Assembly: GCF_963576545.1 (NCBI RefSeq)
Contig: NC_083655.1
Location: 21,994,204-22,058,203, forward strand
Length of the DNA stretch: 64,000 nt
Origin: Limanda limanda
Taxonomy: Eukaryota; Chordata; Actinopteri; Pleuronectiformes; Pleuronectidae
Direction: 5' to 3'
This document shows positions 33,641 through 48,600 of this stretch, in pieces. The position numbers and the translations under genes were made by a program. The notes below the pieces were generated by a model. It made no database searches and had not been told where the DNA came from. It worked only from the letters and a program-made list of their open reading frames with translations. Each line of letters opens with the position of its first letter. Within the stretch, counting starts at the first letter, position 1.

Positions 33641-36600
33641 CTGCAAAATAAAAAAGACAATTAGACACCTTGGTATGTCATCATTCCAATAGGGTCATAC
33701 AGAAATCAATATTACAGAATTGGAAAAAAACAAAATTTAAGCATTCATCATTCGGTGCGTTTTTTATGCCATTGCTTTGGCCTAAAATGCCAGATTTCAG
33801 AGACAGCACACACAACATATGTTTCTGATTTATACTGAAGGCTAACCATACACATTTCATCTCACTTATCAGTAGGGATGGGTACCGAGAACCGATTCCA
33901 ATATGGCAGCGGTTCCAATACAACCGGTATCTACCCGGACCGAAATGCAACGCAGATTTCGGTGCTTCATTTCGGTGCCTGAGCCAATTGAAGACTGAGG
34001 TCTTCGTTCCTCCCGCCTCCTCACACTTCCACTCCTTCTTTCACGGGAAGGGTGCCTCTCGTCGGCCCCCGCATGACGCTGGGTTTACACCGGACGCTGA
34101 CGTGATGCGTAAGCGCTAATCCCTAGCGCGCCGGCGCTTGGCTGGTCACACTGGACACACTTAACTCCGCGGCGGTCATCCTGCGATTCCTCTCCGTGAT
34201 CACAGATACAGCTAATATTTGTCGTTAACTGCAACGGCGTCCCAGCATTTGTCCTTTGTAATGTTGTCTTTATACAACATGTGCCGAGGATCATACAGCT
34301 CACTGTACTACTTCTCCACTTCAATTATTAATTTAATTTCATCCATCTTCAAGAACTTCTCCGCTGTTTGCTCCGGTCAATGTCGGGTGTCGAGGGTAAA
34401 TAACGTATTTTCCACTCAAGCCTATGGGGAGAGTACGAGAGTACTTTTTTTTTTTTTAAGTATCGGTTCAGGCAACGTTCAGGCACCTGTATGATTTTAA
34501 AAGTATCGATTAAGCCCCGGTATCAGGGAAAAACCAAACGATACCCATCCCTACTTATCAGCACATGCAACAAATAAGGATGAGGAGCATCTGTAATGGT
34601 GTTTTGCCTGTCCATGTATTACTATCATTCTCTGTCTGACGGGTAGCAGCAGCGAGCTAACCCTAGCTTAGATCAAGATCTACGCTAGGGCAGCTCAGCT
34701 TGGGAGCATTGGAGACTTCCCTGCGATGTAGTTGGCTGAAGGTAAGCGGTGAGTACACATGCGGCAAAAGCCACGGGGGAAGCGGCGGTGACACGATGCG
34801 ATCCGCGGGTGTCCGTTGCAGTGGCGGATCTGCTGATGCGATAACATAGCGGCTGGGATCGGCCATTAACGAGACTCCCTACATGGGCATGGTTCGAGAA
34901 TCACTTATCGGTCGTAATTACGTTGGACGCACTCAAGCGTATCGTAACATATCGTTTCTGACAAGAGTTTTTGGGTTGGGAGAGATGCCAAATACCCAAA
35001 TGAATGTATAGAAGCACCAAAAAAGTGGATTTCATATTTCATACTATTTCACCTTTAAGGCTGAATTCATATGTTTGGTTAAATTTGTCTTCACTGTTGT
35101 GACATGCTTGAGGAACTCAAATTCAAAGCTACATCCACAATAATACATGTTTTAAAACTGAAAGAAGTAGTGAGTAGTGTAGATGTTGTAAACAGGGAAC
35201 AAATCATCTTCACTGCAAATGGTTGGTTTGTTCCAGAAAATTCTGAGTGAGGAACAGCAATGCTAAAAAGTGGGTGACAAGGTGATAAGTGTTGGCAATG
35301 TCCAGACTGGTAAGAAGCAATCAGGAAATTAATGTGGGTGGCAGCGTTATTGTTCAAAAGTGTGTGTCCCGCCAGACTTAAACGCATCCCTACAGTTTTC
35401 AAACTAAACAGGGCCACAATTGTTTCCTAAGCTCTTCACAAAGTAGTGTGGACACCAGCCCTTAATATAGCAAAAGTGATGCATTTTAAAACTAAAATGT
35501 ACTAATGTGGATGTAGACTCTGTCCAATACAACTACTACTAGACTTAAAAGGTCTAGATTTAGGTTAAAGGGATCTATTGGCAGAAATTGAATATAAAAT
35601 GAACCTAGGGGGAGTGGATCATCTCTACAGAGGCTGCCATGTTTTTTACAGTATCCCTGACTGGAAAAACTAAACACCCTTTGAGTTTCTATGACAAATG
35701 ACGGCTAACACAGGTTCTCTTTCATATTTGGAAGGGGAGTGAGGTGAGGGGTATTCAGCTGTAACATGCAAGTTTACCTTGAGGTGTCACTAAGTAAGTA
35801 GTGTGGTTATGTAGGGTACAGGGGTATCAGGCAAACCTGACACTGTCAAAGTATTACTCAAGCAGCCGTACAATAGTTTATATATATATATATTCGAATT
35901 GTGTATCATGTAAAATTGGTTAAAACTTGATTCATAGGAATGAGCTAAACACAATTTTGGATACACAGGCCAAACTTATTGGTTGAATAAAATATCTGGC
36001 CTTACAAGGGCTGACAGGTTAGGGACTTACAGAAGCTCTGAGGGAAACCCATGAGGTTGGCAACTTCTCTTGGAGTAAAATATCGGAGCTTCAATTTCAT
36101 TAGCCGCTTGAGTTTTTCTTCTTCAGAGCACTGGTCCAGATGAGTAAAGGCAAGCTCCATCTGCAAAGTACACAAATCAACATAGAAAAGCAAATTAAAA
36201 TTGAACAAAGTTGAGATGTATTAATCACCAAAATTTGGGGCATTTAAACCTCATAATCTTAAATCAGACTGCAGATTTTACTATCTATTCCAATAACCTG
36301 CTGATGGAGGTATTTGCACAATAATACTATTAAAAAACCTTGAATCATGTATTTTTTATTAATTGAAATAAATTCATCTAATAAAAATACAAGTAGCTAA
36401 AGATGTGAAGTTTGACTATCTATGGTATCAAACTTGCAATATTAAAAGGAGATTGGAAAAGTGATATGCAAGTTTTTAATTCCTTTTTAATGTCAAAACA
36501 GTGCCACAAACATCCAGTTTGATAAAAACTCTTTCACAAAGCGTGATAATCAATGTATTAAGTCTCTTCTGACCAGATTTAAGGTGGATGTGGTCAACCT

Positions 36601-39600
36601 ACGAGGAGAAGTACTCAAAACTATGTAAAATTGTCACTTCTTGTTGCACGGTGTACTGCTCAGCCGGGGCGGTTTTATTAAAATAATCAAAGGGGTCCCC
36701 TCATCTGGCCACACCCATGCTCAATAAACAAATAATAAATTAAGTTGAGCTAATCTTGATTAAGATGGAAAGTTCTGTGACTGCCCTCAGCCATCCAATA
36801 TTGAGCTGCTGTGCCACACCCATGGACAACTGTGATAATAAAAATCAAAGAAATTACTACTTAAAACATTGGTGCACAGTTTTGTGAGTTTTCATGCAAG
36901 ATACAATGTATTACCACCCCTTCTTAATTTCCGGCCAAAAATAACCCTGTATAATTTTTTGCTGGTATGTTGCTCTTTATTGCTTACAATTAATCTCAAG
37001 AAAGAAATACATCCCTTATAAAAGAGAGACAGGTTTCAGTGCAGGCTTTTATTTTTGCAAATATATATTAAATTCTTTAGGTGACTTGGAGATTTTAAAC
37101 ACAGGGCCAAACTGAAATGGAAAACTTTGGTTTCGGTTATTAACACTGGCGTTTACATAAAAGTGTTGCATGTACCATGGTGTTACAGCTACATATTTTT
37201 GAAAAATGTTCAGTCGAATAGTATAAAGTATAAATCCTGAAAAATGTATTTTCTAAATCTGAGACGAGTGATTACCCAGGCAATGCAACCTCACCGCACC
37301 TGTGTGTCAGACAGCGGCTGTATTTTTGGTCTGAAGCTCTCAGAGTCCAAGAGAAAACTAAAAGAGCCCAACCCAAACTTGACAGCCATTCTTTTTTTTG
37401 TGTCCAAACCAAATGCAGAAAATGTAAGCTGCAATGACTTTATGTTACCTTGACACTTATTTAAATGCTTGTTTTCTAGCAAATTGTTATGTCTAATGAC
37501 ACACGGAGCGCAACTTCAGCTCACACAGTTAACTTTAACAGCTCTCAATGAACAACAATACACCCTTTCCGGCAGCCTGTCGTACAACTGTTGTGCATAC
37601 TGCATACTATAGCGACAACAGTTGTGGCTCATACACAACGCAATTATCATGTAAAATTTTGGGGCTGAACCCGGCCCAGCCTGTTGGGTCCTGACAGGCT
37701 CGCCTAAGGTATCCACAGTCTAGCCCAGATGAAGCTGAGAGTGCATTGGCAGAGCAGTGTTTTCAATGATGGCCACTGTGCACTGATCTGACTTTTTTGA
37801 CTACAGATTTGAGATCAGACCTTTTTTTTTTTATTCTATCAACAGTGTGTCATTCACTGAACATGTGGCTGAATACCATGTATCGTTTTGTGTTATTTTA
37901 TATCCACTTTGACACAAAAAATTTAACAGATGTTTTATGATTTAAGTCAAGATTGCCACAACTTTGAGATTTTCATTATGGCATTCTTGACTTATTTAAT
38001 GTTCTTTACAATTTCTGTGATTTCTGTATGCACACAGCCCTGCAGTCTCATGCCTTTTTATGGGCTTTGGTATTGTTGCTAAATGTTGGAATAATTGGTG
38101 GGCTTTCAATTTACGAAGACAAGGGGCCTCATCTATATAATAACACAGGTGAGAACAATTCTGCAATTTAAGAACATGCCATGAATCTGATGTAGACAAA
38201 TCTAAGAATAAACTTAAGAAGATATTCGTGAATGAGACTCATTGTTCTTACCTCTGTTTCCATACAATTTGTCAGTACTGAGCCAGTTCCTTCAACATAA
38301 CGTCCATAGCTAGGGATAGAACACATTAACATTGTTAAATAGCAGAATTACTAATTCATCATTTTAACAGTGGATCAAACTGGACAGATATAAAGCAGTG
38401 GTGAGATACGATCAAGCACTCTATAGATAGATATAGATTCTAACAAACCAGTTTGAAAAAGTAACCAGCTATGGTTGTCTGGGAAAATTAATTTTTCTCT
38501 TAATGCCCAGATTTGGTGCCTCTTTTACATTCTAATTCCACTGTTCATTCAAACTGATCTTAAATGATCAGTATTTATTTAGCATTTCTCTAGTTTTAAT
38601 GACCACTCAAAACAATTTACAGCAGTTTTGCCATGCACCGACATACGGCACTATTTCTATCATACATTAATCATACAGTGTCTGCACAGCCGTTAGGGGC
38701 AATATGGGGTTAAGTATCTTGACAAAGGACACTGTGGCATATGGAATGGGGGAGACAGGGATCGAACCGCCGACCTTCTGGTAATGGATGTCCTGCTTTA
38801 CTGCCTGCCTATCCTGATGTGCCCCTAGCCCAGGGGTCGGCAACCCGCAATTCTGGAGCCGCATGCGGCTCTACAGCCCCTCTCAGTGGCTCCCGGTACA
38901 GTGTTGTGCATGTCGCGCATCTTTTTCGCGAACGTGAACTTAATGACTCAGTTTTCATATGATGAACGTGAACGTAAGGGAACGTCACGTTAATTTGTCA
39001 AATCATCATCGTATCAGACAAGCATGAAATACCAGGACCAGGCAAATGCGTGTGTTCCCAGACAGCGGGGACACACACAGGCCCCGGGGCTCCGCCCCCT
39101 CGTCTCCGCAAACTCGCTCAGAGAGACATAGTGAGATCAGAGCTCGTTAACGTGAAGCAGCCGCTCAGTGGAAAGCCCACCGAGTTCCTCTGGTCTCAGA
39201 TGCTCAGAGATCAGCGCCACAGCTTCTTGATCAGAGCAGAAGCTGCAGTTGGTTTGAACCGAGCTTCAGTTTCTGTGTCAGCCTCCAGTCTGACCTGCTC
39301 TCACTTTTTGTTTTAATATTTGTCAACTAAAATATGCATCACATCCAATTACGTCTACGGCCCGGCGCTCTTCCCTGCAGGTGGCCAAGAGTTTGGTGTT
39401 TTCCTTTGTTGTAACAGGTAAAATTAGCAATAAAATGTCAACAGTTATTGTTGTTCTATAATTTCATAAATGCAAAAAACTATAGTTTTTATATTCAGTT
39501 CAAAGAAAATAATCAAGATCTTTACATTTCCTGCACATTTAAGTGTGACGTGTCTTTAATTATTCTTTCTGTCAAGAAGCTACAATTTCCTTTCCCTTGT

Positions 39601-42600
39601 GTCTTTATAGAATGCAGCCCCCTTTAAGGGGAAATGGTGGTAGAGATCGCATCTGATACCTCAGTTGTAACTTTCCTGGGTTGATAATGACTCAAGTGAA
39701 AAAAGTGATATTAAAATGAAGATGGGTACCATACCCACCCTTTGGTAAAGCAGACGGACCTCCTGGATGAAGGCTGAACAATGTCTAAGAGCAGAGCATA
39801 TCGCAGTAGGGTTTTAGGAGGAAGAAGAAAGTTCGCTTCCATCTGTGGTTCCAGGAAGTCTTGGATCTGCCTGACAGACAGATTGTTGTTCTGAATCATT
39901 TTCCGCTGCACATCAGTTGCTGTCTCCAGTTTATACAGGACATGATCCCCCTGCAAGTCCTCTTCTGGCTGGCAGGTACTTGTCGGATTCAAGTCTGTGG
40001 GCGGCTCAGACGAATCATACTCAGAGGGATGTAGGTGGGCATCTGAAATCTATGGTTAGATTCTTTGTCAAAAACCTTATATATAAGCAAAAGAAGGGTG
40101 CAAATCATCAACTTGAAAACAAATGTGAGTATCATTAGAGCTGGTTAGCATAGAACATCAGGACCTGGTTAGATATGCCATCAGGTCCGGCAGCTCTCAC
40201 AGCACCATATTTCAAAGAATTTTGTAAATCTTCAAAGTACATTGACCCAGTAGTTCATGCAGTTATTCAGGTAGTTAAAAAACCGTTAAAGAGATAACTA
40301 TAAAAATGATATTGCTATTATTTTTGAATTATTGTGTGTAGAGATTAACAGACCACAAGGTGGCAGTAATGTTGAGTTCAGTGTTACAAAGAACGATTAA
40401 ATTCAATTAAATTCTATTTGTATTGTGCCAAATTATAATTACATTATCTCAAGGCATGTTCCAAAGATATTACATTCAGAAGGGAAAATGTGTTTGAGAA
40501 CTCACAGTGACCTTGACCTTTGACCATCAATTTCTATTCAGTCTAATTAAATGTTTGTGCCAGATTTGATGAAAGTCCCTTTGAGCATTCCTGATATATT
40601 GAGGTCAAAACAATGCAGGACCAAGTGACCTTGATCTTTTGACCTTTGTCCACCAAAATGTAATCAGTTCATCTTTGAGTCAAAGTGAATGTCTGTCCCA
40701 AATTTGACAAGATTCCTCGATGGTGTTCCAGAGATATCACCTTTACAAGGCAAAAAATTTGCTCTGTTAGGCCACTGTGACCTTGAATAAAAAACATTGT
40801 GAATGATGGAAACAGAGAAAAGCAGTAAATTACAGAGTTAAAAAAACAGTGCAATGTCATATGATTGTCAAATAACATCCAATTGTTCAGTAAAAGGTTG
40901 AATACATAAACATGATGTTACAGTCACTTTTGTTGATAGAGCTCAGTACCAAAACCTGACTCCTCATTATCCCTCATTATTGGGTTTGCCAGTTGTATTT
41001 TTGTGTTGTCTGTCCTCTTCCAAGGTCTTCATGATGGAGGAGTCAGCATGTCCTCAGGTTCTTTCTGTTTGGCGACACCTGCAAGTTTTTCGACTTGCTC
41101 CAGTGTAATATTCTTTGTAAAAAGTTTGTATGCTCATTGTGGTAACTTTTGAGTTTCTGTGTGATATTGTAAGGTGTTACCTTACTATTTAAATTGCCTT
41201 GAGATAATTCATGTTGTGACAATGTTTGCAAAAAATGTAACTTTTTCTTCAGTGCAGGTAGCATTTATACAATATTTTGCTCTTTGATGTTAGACCTGTT
41301 ATTTGGAAGGTACATCGAAATAGTTTTACAATTCACAGGACACAAGCAAGGCTTACCTTTGTCTGGGTGCTTAAGTTATCTGTCGCAAGCTTAGCAGTCA
41401 GGAAATAACGCAATCTTGAATTAGGAATCCCAACCTGGATTTGTGAATATAAAAAAAAAATTGTTGTAGATATATTTAGAGCTTTCACAGAACAGATGTT
41501 CTGTATTTAATGATATCAGCCATAGAGTGAGTATGTCTTACACTTGTTGGTGAGACCATGATCTCCTGGAAAGTATATCCACACTCCATCAGTGTTTTCA
41601 CCAAAATATTCCTATAGAGCAGAAGTATAATACAAGGACATAAGATCATAGAGCTCATAGTTCTTAGATTCGAAAAGTTCTAAAAATGTCCCCTTTGAAT
41701 TTGTTAACAATGTGAAAGTTATTGGTAATTAGCTGATAATACCTAATTTTCAGATCCAACTCCAATCAATATCACACATTAACACCATGTTCCCTGTTCA
41801 GCATTTTAAGTTTCTTCGACCTCGAAACTGTAGCTCCCCATGCTTGAAAATTTAAGTTAACAAAACATAAGGTTAAAGATCAACATTACTACAAGAGTTA
41901 AAAATCCAAGTTAAATAAACTTAAAATATGAGTTTATCAGGTTTAGTCACATGGTCATTACAGACTATTTAAAGTCCCTACACTAGGATAACCTCTTCAG
42001 AGCTGTTTTTAATGTTTAATTATGTGTTTTTATCTGAAGTGTGTCTTTCTTGAATATTCTATGTTCATTTTCTTTGAGTCTTTTGAAAAGCGACTTACGA
42101 ATTAAATGTATTATTAAATTTAATGAAGATAAATACAATAATAGGTGAGACTGTTCCAACTGGCCTAAACCATCAGTGTATGGGGGTGGAGACTTAATTT
42201 TCTACAAAGCAAAAACAAAAATTCTGTGAATATACTAGTTTTGTTTCATTAAAACTCATTTCACATTAAAAGATCACAATTAAAAACAGCTCAGTTATAT
42301 ATATATATATATATATTTGAGGACAGGAAGGAAACTGTCATGTTGTTCAGAAGTTTTCTAAAAATGAGACAATTATGAGAAAACATATTACACTGAATAC
42401 TGTTTTACGGTGTTGTAAGAGGGGCAGTGAACCACCTTTTTTTCTAGATACAAATAGAAATACACATGTCTGTGGACATTTCCTCACAGGCTTGATTTAC
42501 CTATAAAATGATAAACATTTCCATTATACAGGAAAATAAAAAAAACATATTTGCAAGAAATCAGAACAACCTGCCTAATGTACATGTTGGTGCATGCTGA

Positions 42601-45600
42601 CAAGGTGCTTAACCCTTGCTGTCTCCATCATTACCTGGCAGAGGAACTCTCAAAGCCTTTCACGTTCTCCAGCAGAATGAAGCGGGGCAGCCTGTGCAAC
42701 CTGGACACCATCACCATATGTAAGTTGGGAGGAGAATGTTAGAGGCTATACTGACAAAAAACATACTTTTAAGAAAGTACACACACAGAGACACCTTATA
42801 AAGCTGTGTGTGGAATCAACACCTTGTACCACTCCTGCTACACTCCCATATTGCATAAAAGCTTAGAGCAAAAACACTGATGGGATGACTGAAAGGATAA
42901 ATACAGGTGAAATGCTTTATAATTTGAGCTTTAGCAGCGATATCACAAACTTAAGAAAGTGGGATGGCAGCAGGATTTATGTGCTCAGTCAAAGAGAACT
43001 TTATCAAGATGCCATGCTATAAACCTTCAGAGTATGGACTCTTTAAGTATTTCTTACACTTTTCAGTCACAGTAATGGCTGCCATGTGTTCAGTGAGACT
43101 GGTAACCCCTGGTTGCAAGGCCCTATGCTAGCAGAAGTTATTTTGCACAAAAATTGAAAACGTATCACAACCCAAAATGGTTTGACGCATATGGTATCAT
43201 TTTTTACTATTGAATTATTCTACATTTCTTTAAAGATATCTAATATAATTTCAGACTCCTTTAACTAGTTCTGTAATAAAGCAGAGATAATTAAAAGAAG
43301 CTCCCTACAAAAATTGAAAGTCGCTTAAGCAATCCTAGACACAATATAACAAATCTAGCCTGACACCTAGTGACAACACAAACAAAAACAAAATGGAATT
43401 CTCAAACATTTATTTTGACATGTTATGGTTTTGAGTAACGTGTGTCATTTTGAAATTTTGATCGATCCATAACAATTTTTTTACCCATTAACGGCTATGT
43501 GACCAAAGATTATGTCAAATCAGAAATTCAGGAAAGGATGCAGGTTTATGAGATATACACTTTTCAAAGTTTTAATGTCCCTTTCATGTTTTTCTAATTA
43601 AAAAAATATATATATTATATTTACATGGAAAGCATCTTTAGCTGCGAGTACATATCTCTTGTGGCTAGACAATTTTGCAAACTACAATTTTTGATTCAGG
43701 CCAACTAGAGGGCAAATAAAAATTGAATATGAAAATTAAAGACCTTGGCAAAACATCGAGGATGTATAGGAAGCTCTTGGTTCTGAGGTCATGAATGTCA
43801 CCCTGAAGACCTATCCTGCATGGAGAAACAACAAAGATTTCAAACTGATAGAAGACATTTTATACAGTGATTAAGAAAAAAATACTATAATTTTTAAACA
43901 AAGATGATTACATTCCATTTTTTATTGTGTAATTAAAAAAAAAGAGAAATGATAATACAAACAAGTGAAACATGATGCGTGAAGACCCAGAAAAGGACCA
44001 AAGAGATATATTCAATTTAATTGTATTTGTATGGCACACAATTAGGACAAACATTAACTTAATATAGTGGGATTGATACTTTACAGCAATATAGAATAAC
44101 TAAATTTAAACAATACACGAAAGTACAAATAAAGATCCAAAAGTTAAAAAAAACTTTTTATGGGACACTGGTGACAGTTTTGAAACTATTGATGATCTAC
44201 CTAATTGTTGAACAGGTGTTTGATCAAGCATTTTACAGGGTTTTGAATTACAGTAACGAGTGTAGATGTCATGTGTGTGTGTGTATGTGTGTTGAGGAAA
44301 GAAAAAGCTGTAATTTATTGTTTTTGAGTCAAATATAAATCTAGGTGCCTAAACAAAGTAATTAGGGCCCGAGCACCGAAACGGTCGGCGGCCCTATTGA
44401 AATTGAAATGATTCTTCTTCTTATTATTATCTTTCAGGCAAAAGGATGGGCTTTTTGAGGGCTTCAACGTGCTCAAAAAGTTTCTAAACTTTGCAGTAAA
44501 TAAGAGATTGGTGAAAATGTACGTATTCTGGAGTATTTGGAAATGGGCGTGGCAAAATGGCTCAACAGCGCCGCCTGGGACCAGACCTTAGGTTTCCCCT
44601 TAACCGATCTTCACCAAAATCGGGACAAAGGTGTATCGTGACCAGTCATGAAAAAAAGTATCAAGGAGCATTATGAAAAACGCAACGGGAAGCCCGCCAT
44701 TTTGGATTTAGTGGCCATTTTGGCGATTTTTACTTTGACGTACTTGTCCCAGGGCTTTCATCAGATCAACTTCAAATTCAGATGAGTGTCATCACAACAA
44801 GATGGAGATAAAAACTGACTTAAAAAAATCGATTTTTCGTCACACCGTGTTGCGTCAAAGTTTGATTATACGCCATCAAAACACAAAGTTCTGTATCTCT
44901 GACATACACGGTCCAATCAAGTCCAAACTAGACATGTAAGAAAAGAGTCGAGACCGCAAAACGCATGCAACGCGGAGATGTGCGCTTGGTCATCGATCGC
45001 TCTCTCCACCGACAGCAACAGGCTTCAACCTGCGGGTTCTCGGGCTCGCCAGTGCTACAACGTAGCCCTAGTTTACATTGTGTCTTAAGACTATTTCACC
45101 ATTAACTTAAATTGTATTGGATTCTGCTGCAACATTGTTTACCCCTGATACTCCTAAAGTATTTTGTGGAATCAAACACTTCATCCACCCGTCCATCAGC
45201 ATAGTGGTGAGTAGATGAGTGAATTTTTATTTTTGGGTAAACGTGGACGGATGAAGCGACCAAGTGAGAGGATGAAGATGGTGAAAAGCAGGGGGCCCGC
45301 CCAAACCTAAGCCTTGCGGCACACCTTGGTTGACCGAGGCTGGAGTGGAGCTTGAACCTTTATATAGAGTCTATGATGTGAACGCAACTGAATCCTGGGC
45401 CACATTAGAGATCCATTTACTCAACTGACATCTGAGGGATTAGAGTTGAGGTGGGCTGAGTGAAGACTGACAGCTGAGCCACACCGATATAACTCACTGT
45501 TACCTGGTAAGCTCAGGCAAAGGGGCTAAGCTACGTGCTACCAGCCGTTGCTAACAGGCTAGCGCTGCATTGTTGTTGATTCGGGACAGATACAACAAAA

Positions 45601-48600
45601 CTTATTGATCCATCTATTACCTATACTACGTATGCTAGCATGCTTAGATTTGTCTTTAATATGTGATTATGGTAATTTACCATTTATTTAACACGACTAA
45701 TTAATCATTTGAAGCAAGTTAACTACATCAGTCTAAGTTTTTATATCACTTTAGTGAAGAGCTGTGTGTTTAGTTGTCACTTGATTATAATTTGAATAAG
45801 TTAATATTAATAAGCCAAAAGTTTAAGTTGCATGTGATAGTAACTATATAATGTTTCACAATTGGTCTGATACAGGCTCGTATAACCAGCATTACTATTA
45901 CCACATTGTTTATTTAGCCAGTTACGGAATTTACAGTGAATTAGACAGTTTAGATACGATTATAATCTCCACACATAGCTGTTGTTTACAGTTCTCATAT
46001 TTTTTCTGTATTTATCTGTTTTCACACAGAGAAATCGGGTGACTTGATATGGACTGTCATCAACAGCTCTGTGAAAGATTATCACCTTGAATGTTACAGA
46101 TGAGGTAGAAAGACATTTTTTATATTTTTTACAATGTTTATTTCTTTCAGTACATCATTTCTTAGCGAGATCATCTGTGGTGCCAGTCTTGGCTGCTTAA
46201 CAGAGCTGATATGTGTCAAAAGGCCAAAAAAGTATTGACAGGCTGTCTTTAATCTGAGGTGTTGCTTCTTTGTTCCATGTTATCCTACAGATGTGACATC
46301 CACATTTCATGAAGCACTGCAGCACCGGATGTCCTCAGCATCCACTGTGGCAGCAGCAACATGGTGGAGATTGGCAACTTCAGGCTGGTTAACATGAGGA
46401 CCCAACAAGCTTTTTCGGCAAAACACTTCATGTTTTCCTCCCTCAGCTATAGATGACCTGCAACTGCTTACAATTGTCAGTCATTGCTAATTGTCATGGA
46501 TAGTAGGGTTAACTTATATTAATTATGGTTAATAAAAAATGTATTTAAAAAAAGTCTGTGGCCACCACACTGTTATCAACAATGTTCATATTTTACTTCC
46601 TGATTTGAAACACTTGAGAAAAACCTAGTGTTTAATTTTTCTTCATTGCCATAAGAGACAGAACACGGCCGGTACAGCTGTGTCCTTCAGCTTTTCCGTC
46701 CCTAACAAAATGACAGGAAACATAAAAGTATGGTATTATTGCAGAGGAAGTGTTACCTACAAACAAAGCTTGTGTTGTTATATTCAGTGGATATTCAACT
46801 ATGTATTTGAATATGGTTTAAGATTAAACAGTGTACTACCATGACAATAAATGTGCAGTATGGAGTTTTTCACATTAAAATGATTGCATATATATTGCAA
46901 TGCATTATGTGTAATACTTTGCTTTGATTGTTTGTAAGTTATGAAAAACAGGTCTGTATCTGGATTCAGTGAGGAAGTGATTACTCTCAGTATTCAGTCT
47001 TGTTGGAGTGCAGCTCTGTCTCTTCATGTTGGACATCCACCGGTGCAGGCTGTCTAAGTCACCTTGAGGAATCTTTATTTAAATATATAATGTGCCAGGT
47101 TAACACTTTCAAAGACTTTTACATGATAAAAATATGTTTATTATGAAAGTTCATCAGCTCATAATCACTTCAATTGAGCTTAGGAAATAGGTAGACATCA
47201 GCCTCAGGTTCTCTCTGTGACATCAACGCTAATACTCTGAATAAAGAGCTTTAGGAGACGTTATGCTACTGTAATCAGCTGCTTTTAAAATGCAGATGTG
47301 AGGTTAAATACTCACATTTCAGTGGATCACAGTAAATCTGTTTCTGTAGTATGATAATTTGTGTTTGTGTGGTAGTATAATTAATCAAACTATTTAAATT
47401 CAACGTTACTTTACCATACAGCCGCAATGTGAAATCTAGCTCAACGAGTTTTATCACTGTAACAGCTTCACTAATGTTATTTCAGGTACAATAATCTAAT
47501 ATGACATTAATACTGAGGCTACTCACATTAAAGTAAAGTCAAGCCAACTAGGGTGGAGAGCAAAATAACTTTACAGAACGTTAGATATGTAACATGGTGG
47601 AGCTTAACCTCCAAACACACCTTTATTTTAAAAGTATTTTTAGCATAAACTCTAACGCTTCTCTCTGACACGTGGACCGGCTCATGTCGGTTTAATAACT
47701 CCCGTATGGTCCCGTTAGCATCATCATTACTGCTGGTATCTTGCCTGAAGGCTAGCGGAGCTAAGCTTACAAGCCAGGTACAGAGACACAGATACCTGCT
47801 TATCACTACTCACACATAAATAAAATAGTATTTTTTACTTACCACAGAAGCTGCACCACAGGTGCCTTAAACTTCTTCGTCAGGACAACCAGCCGAACAA
47901 CACACCATTTTATTCATCCGGTATGTGACTGAGACCCAGACTCGGGTCCTGTTCAATGAAGGGGATTAACCTGTTAGCTCAGGTGAAGCCGAGCAGGAAA
48001 CAGGCTAGTAGCCGCAGTGACAAGCTAACGGTGACGTCACCTGTCCATCAAGTGATAATTATGCATAATTTCAAATCTCTACATTACCTTAACGATCAAG
48101 TTAAAACAAAATCCACACCCTGTACAGTTGTCTTGAAGGAACATTTTTGAGATTGAGGTTTAATTTAGCTGTAAATTGGCCTTGTTAACATGGTAGTCAA
48201 TGGGAATTGACTCGTTCTTGGAGCCAGCCTCAAGTGGACACTCAGTGGACTGCAGGTTTTTTCATATCCACATAGGCTTCATCGCTCAGCCCGGGTGTTT
48301 GTGATCCATAATCCCATGGCTAAGGAGGATCCAGCAGAAATGTCTTCGAAAGAAATTGTGATCGAAGGCAACCAAGTGCTGAGGAGGGGGTGGAAATCAA
48401 GGCATTTATGCTGTTGATGGGATTGATCTATGCCCTCAACCTTGAGTATCCATATAAATTCAGGAGCTTGTTGTAACTGATCTTTGTTTTGTTGCCACTG
48501 AGTGATGTTGGTTGAAATGTGATCAGCCTAATGAATCTCCCTAAAGCAGTCAAAGGAGAGTGGATACTTGTTGAGTGTCTATTGACATCAATCTTTCAGA

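Noticed and set aside
34661..34690. Near-perfect 14-bp palindrome CCCTAGC..TAGATC
   Set aside because: Has a mismatch, a 2-nt loop and no context. Too little to interpret.
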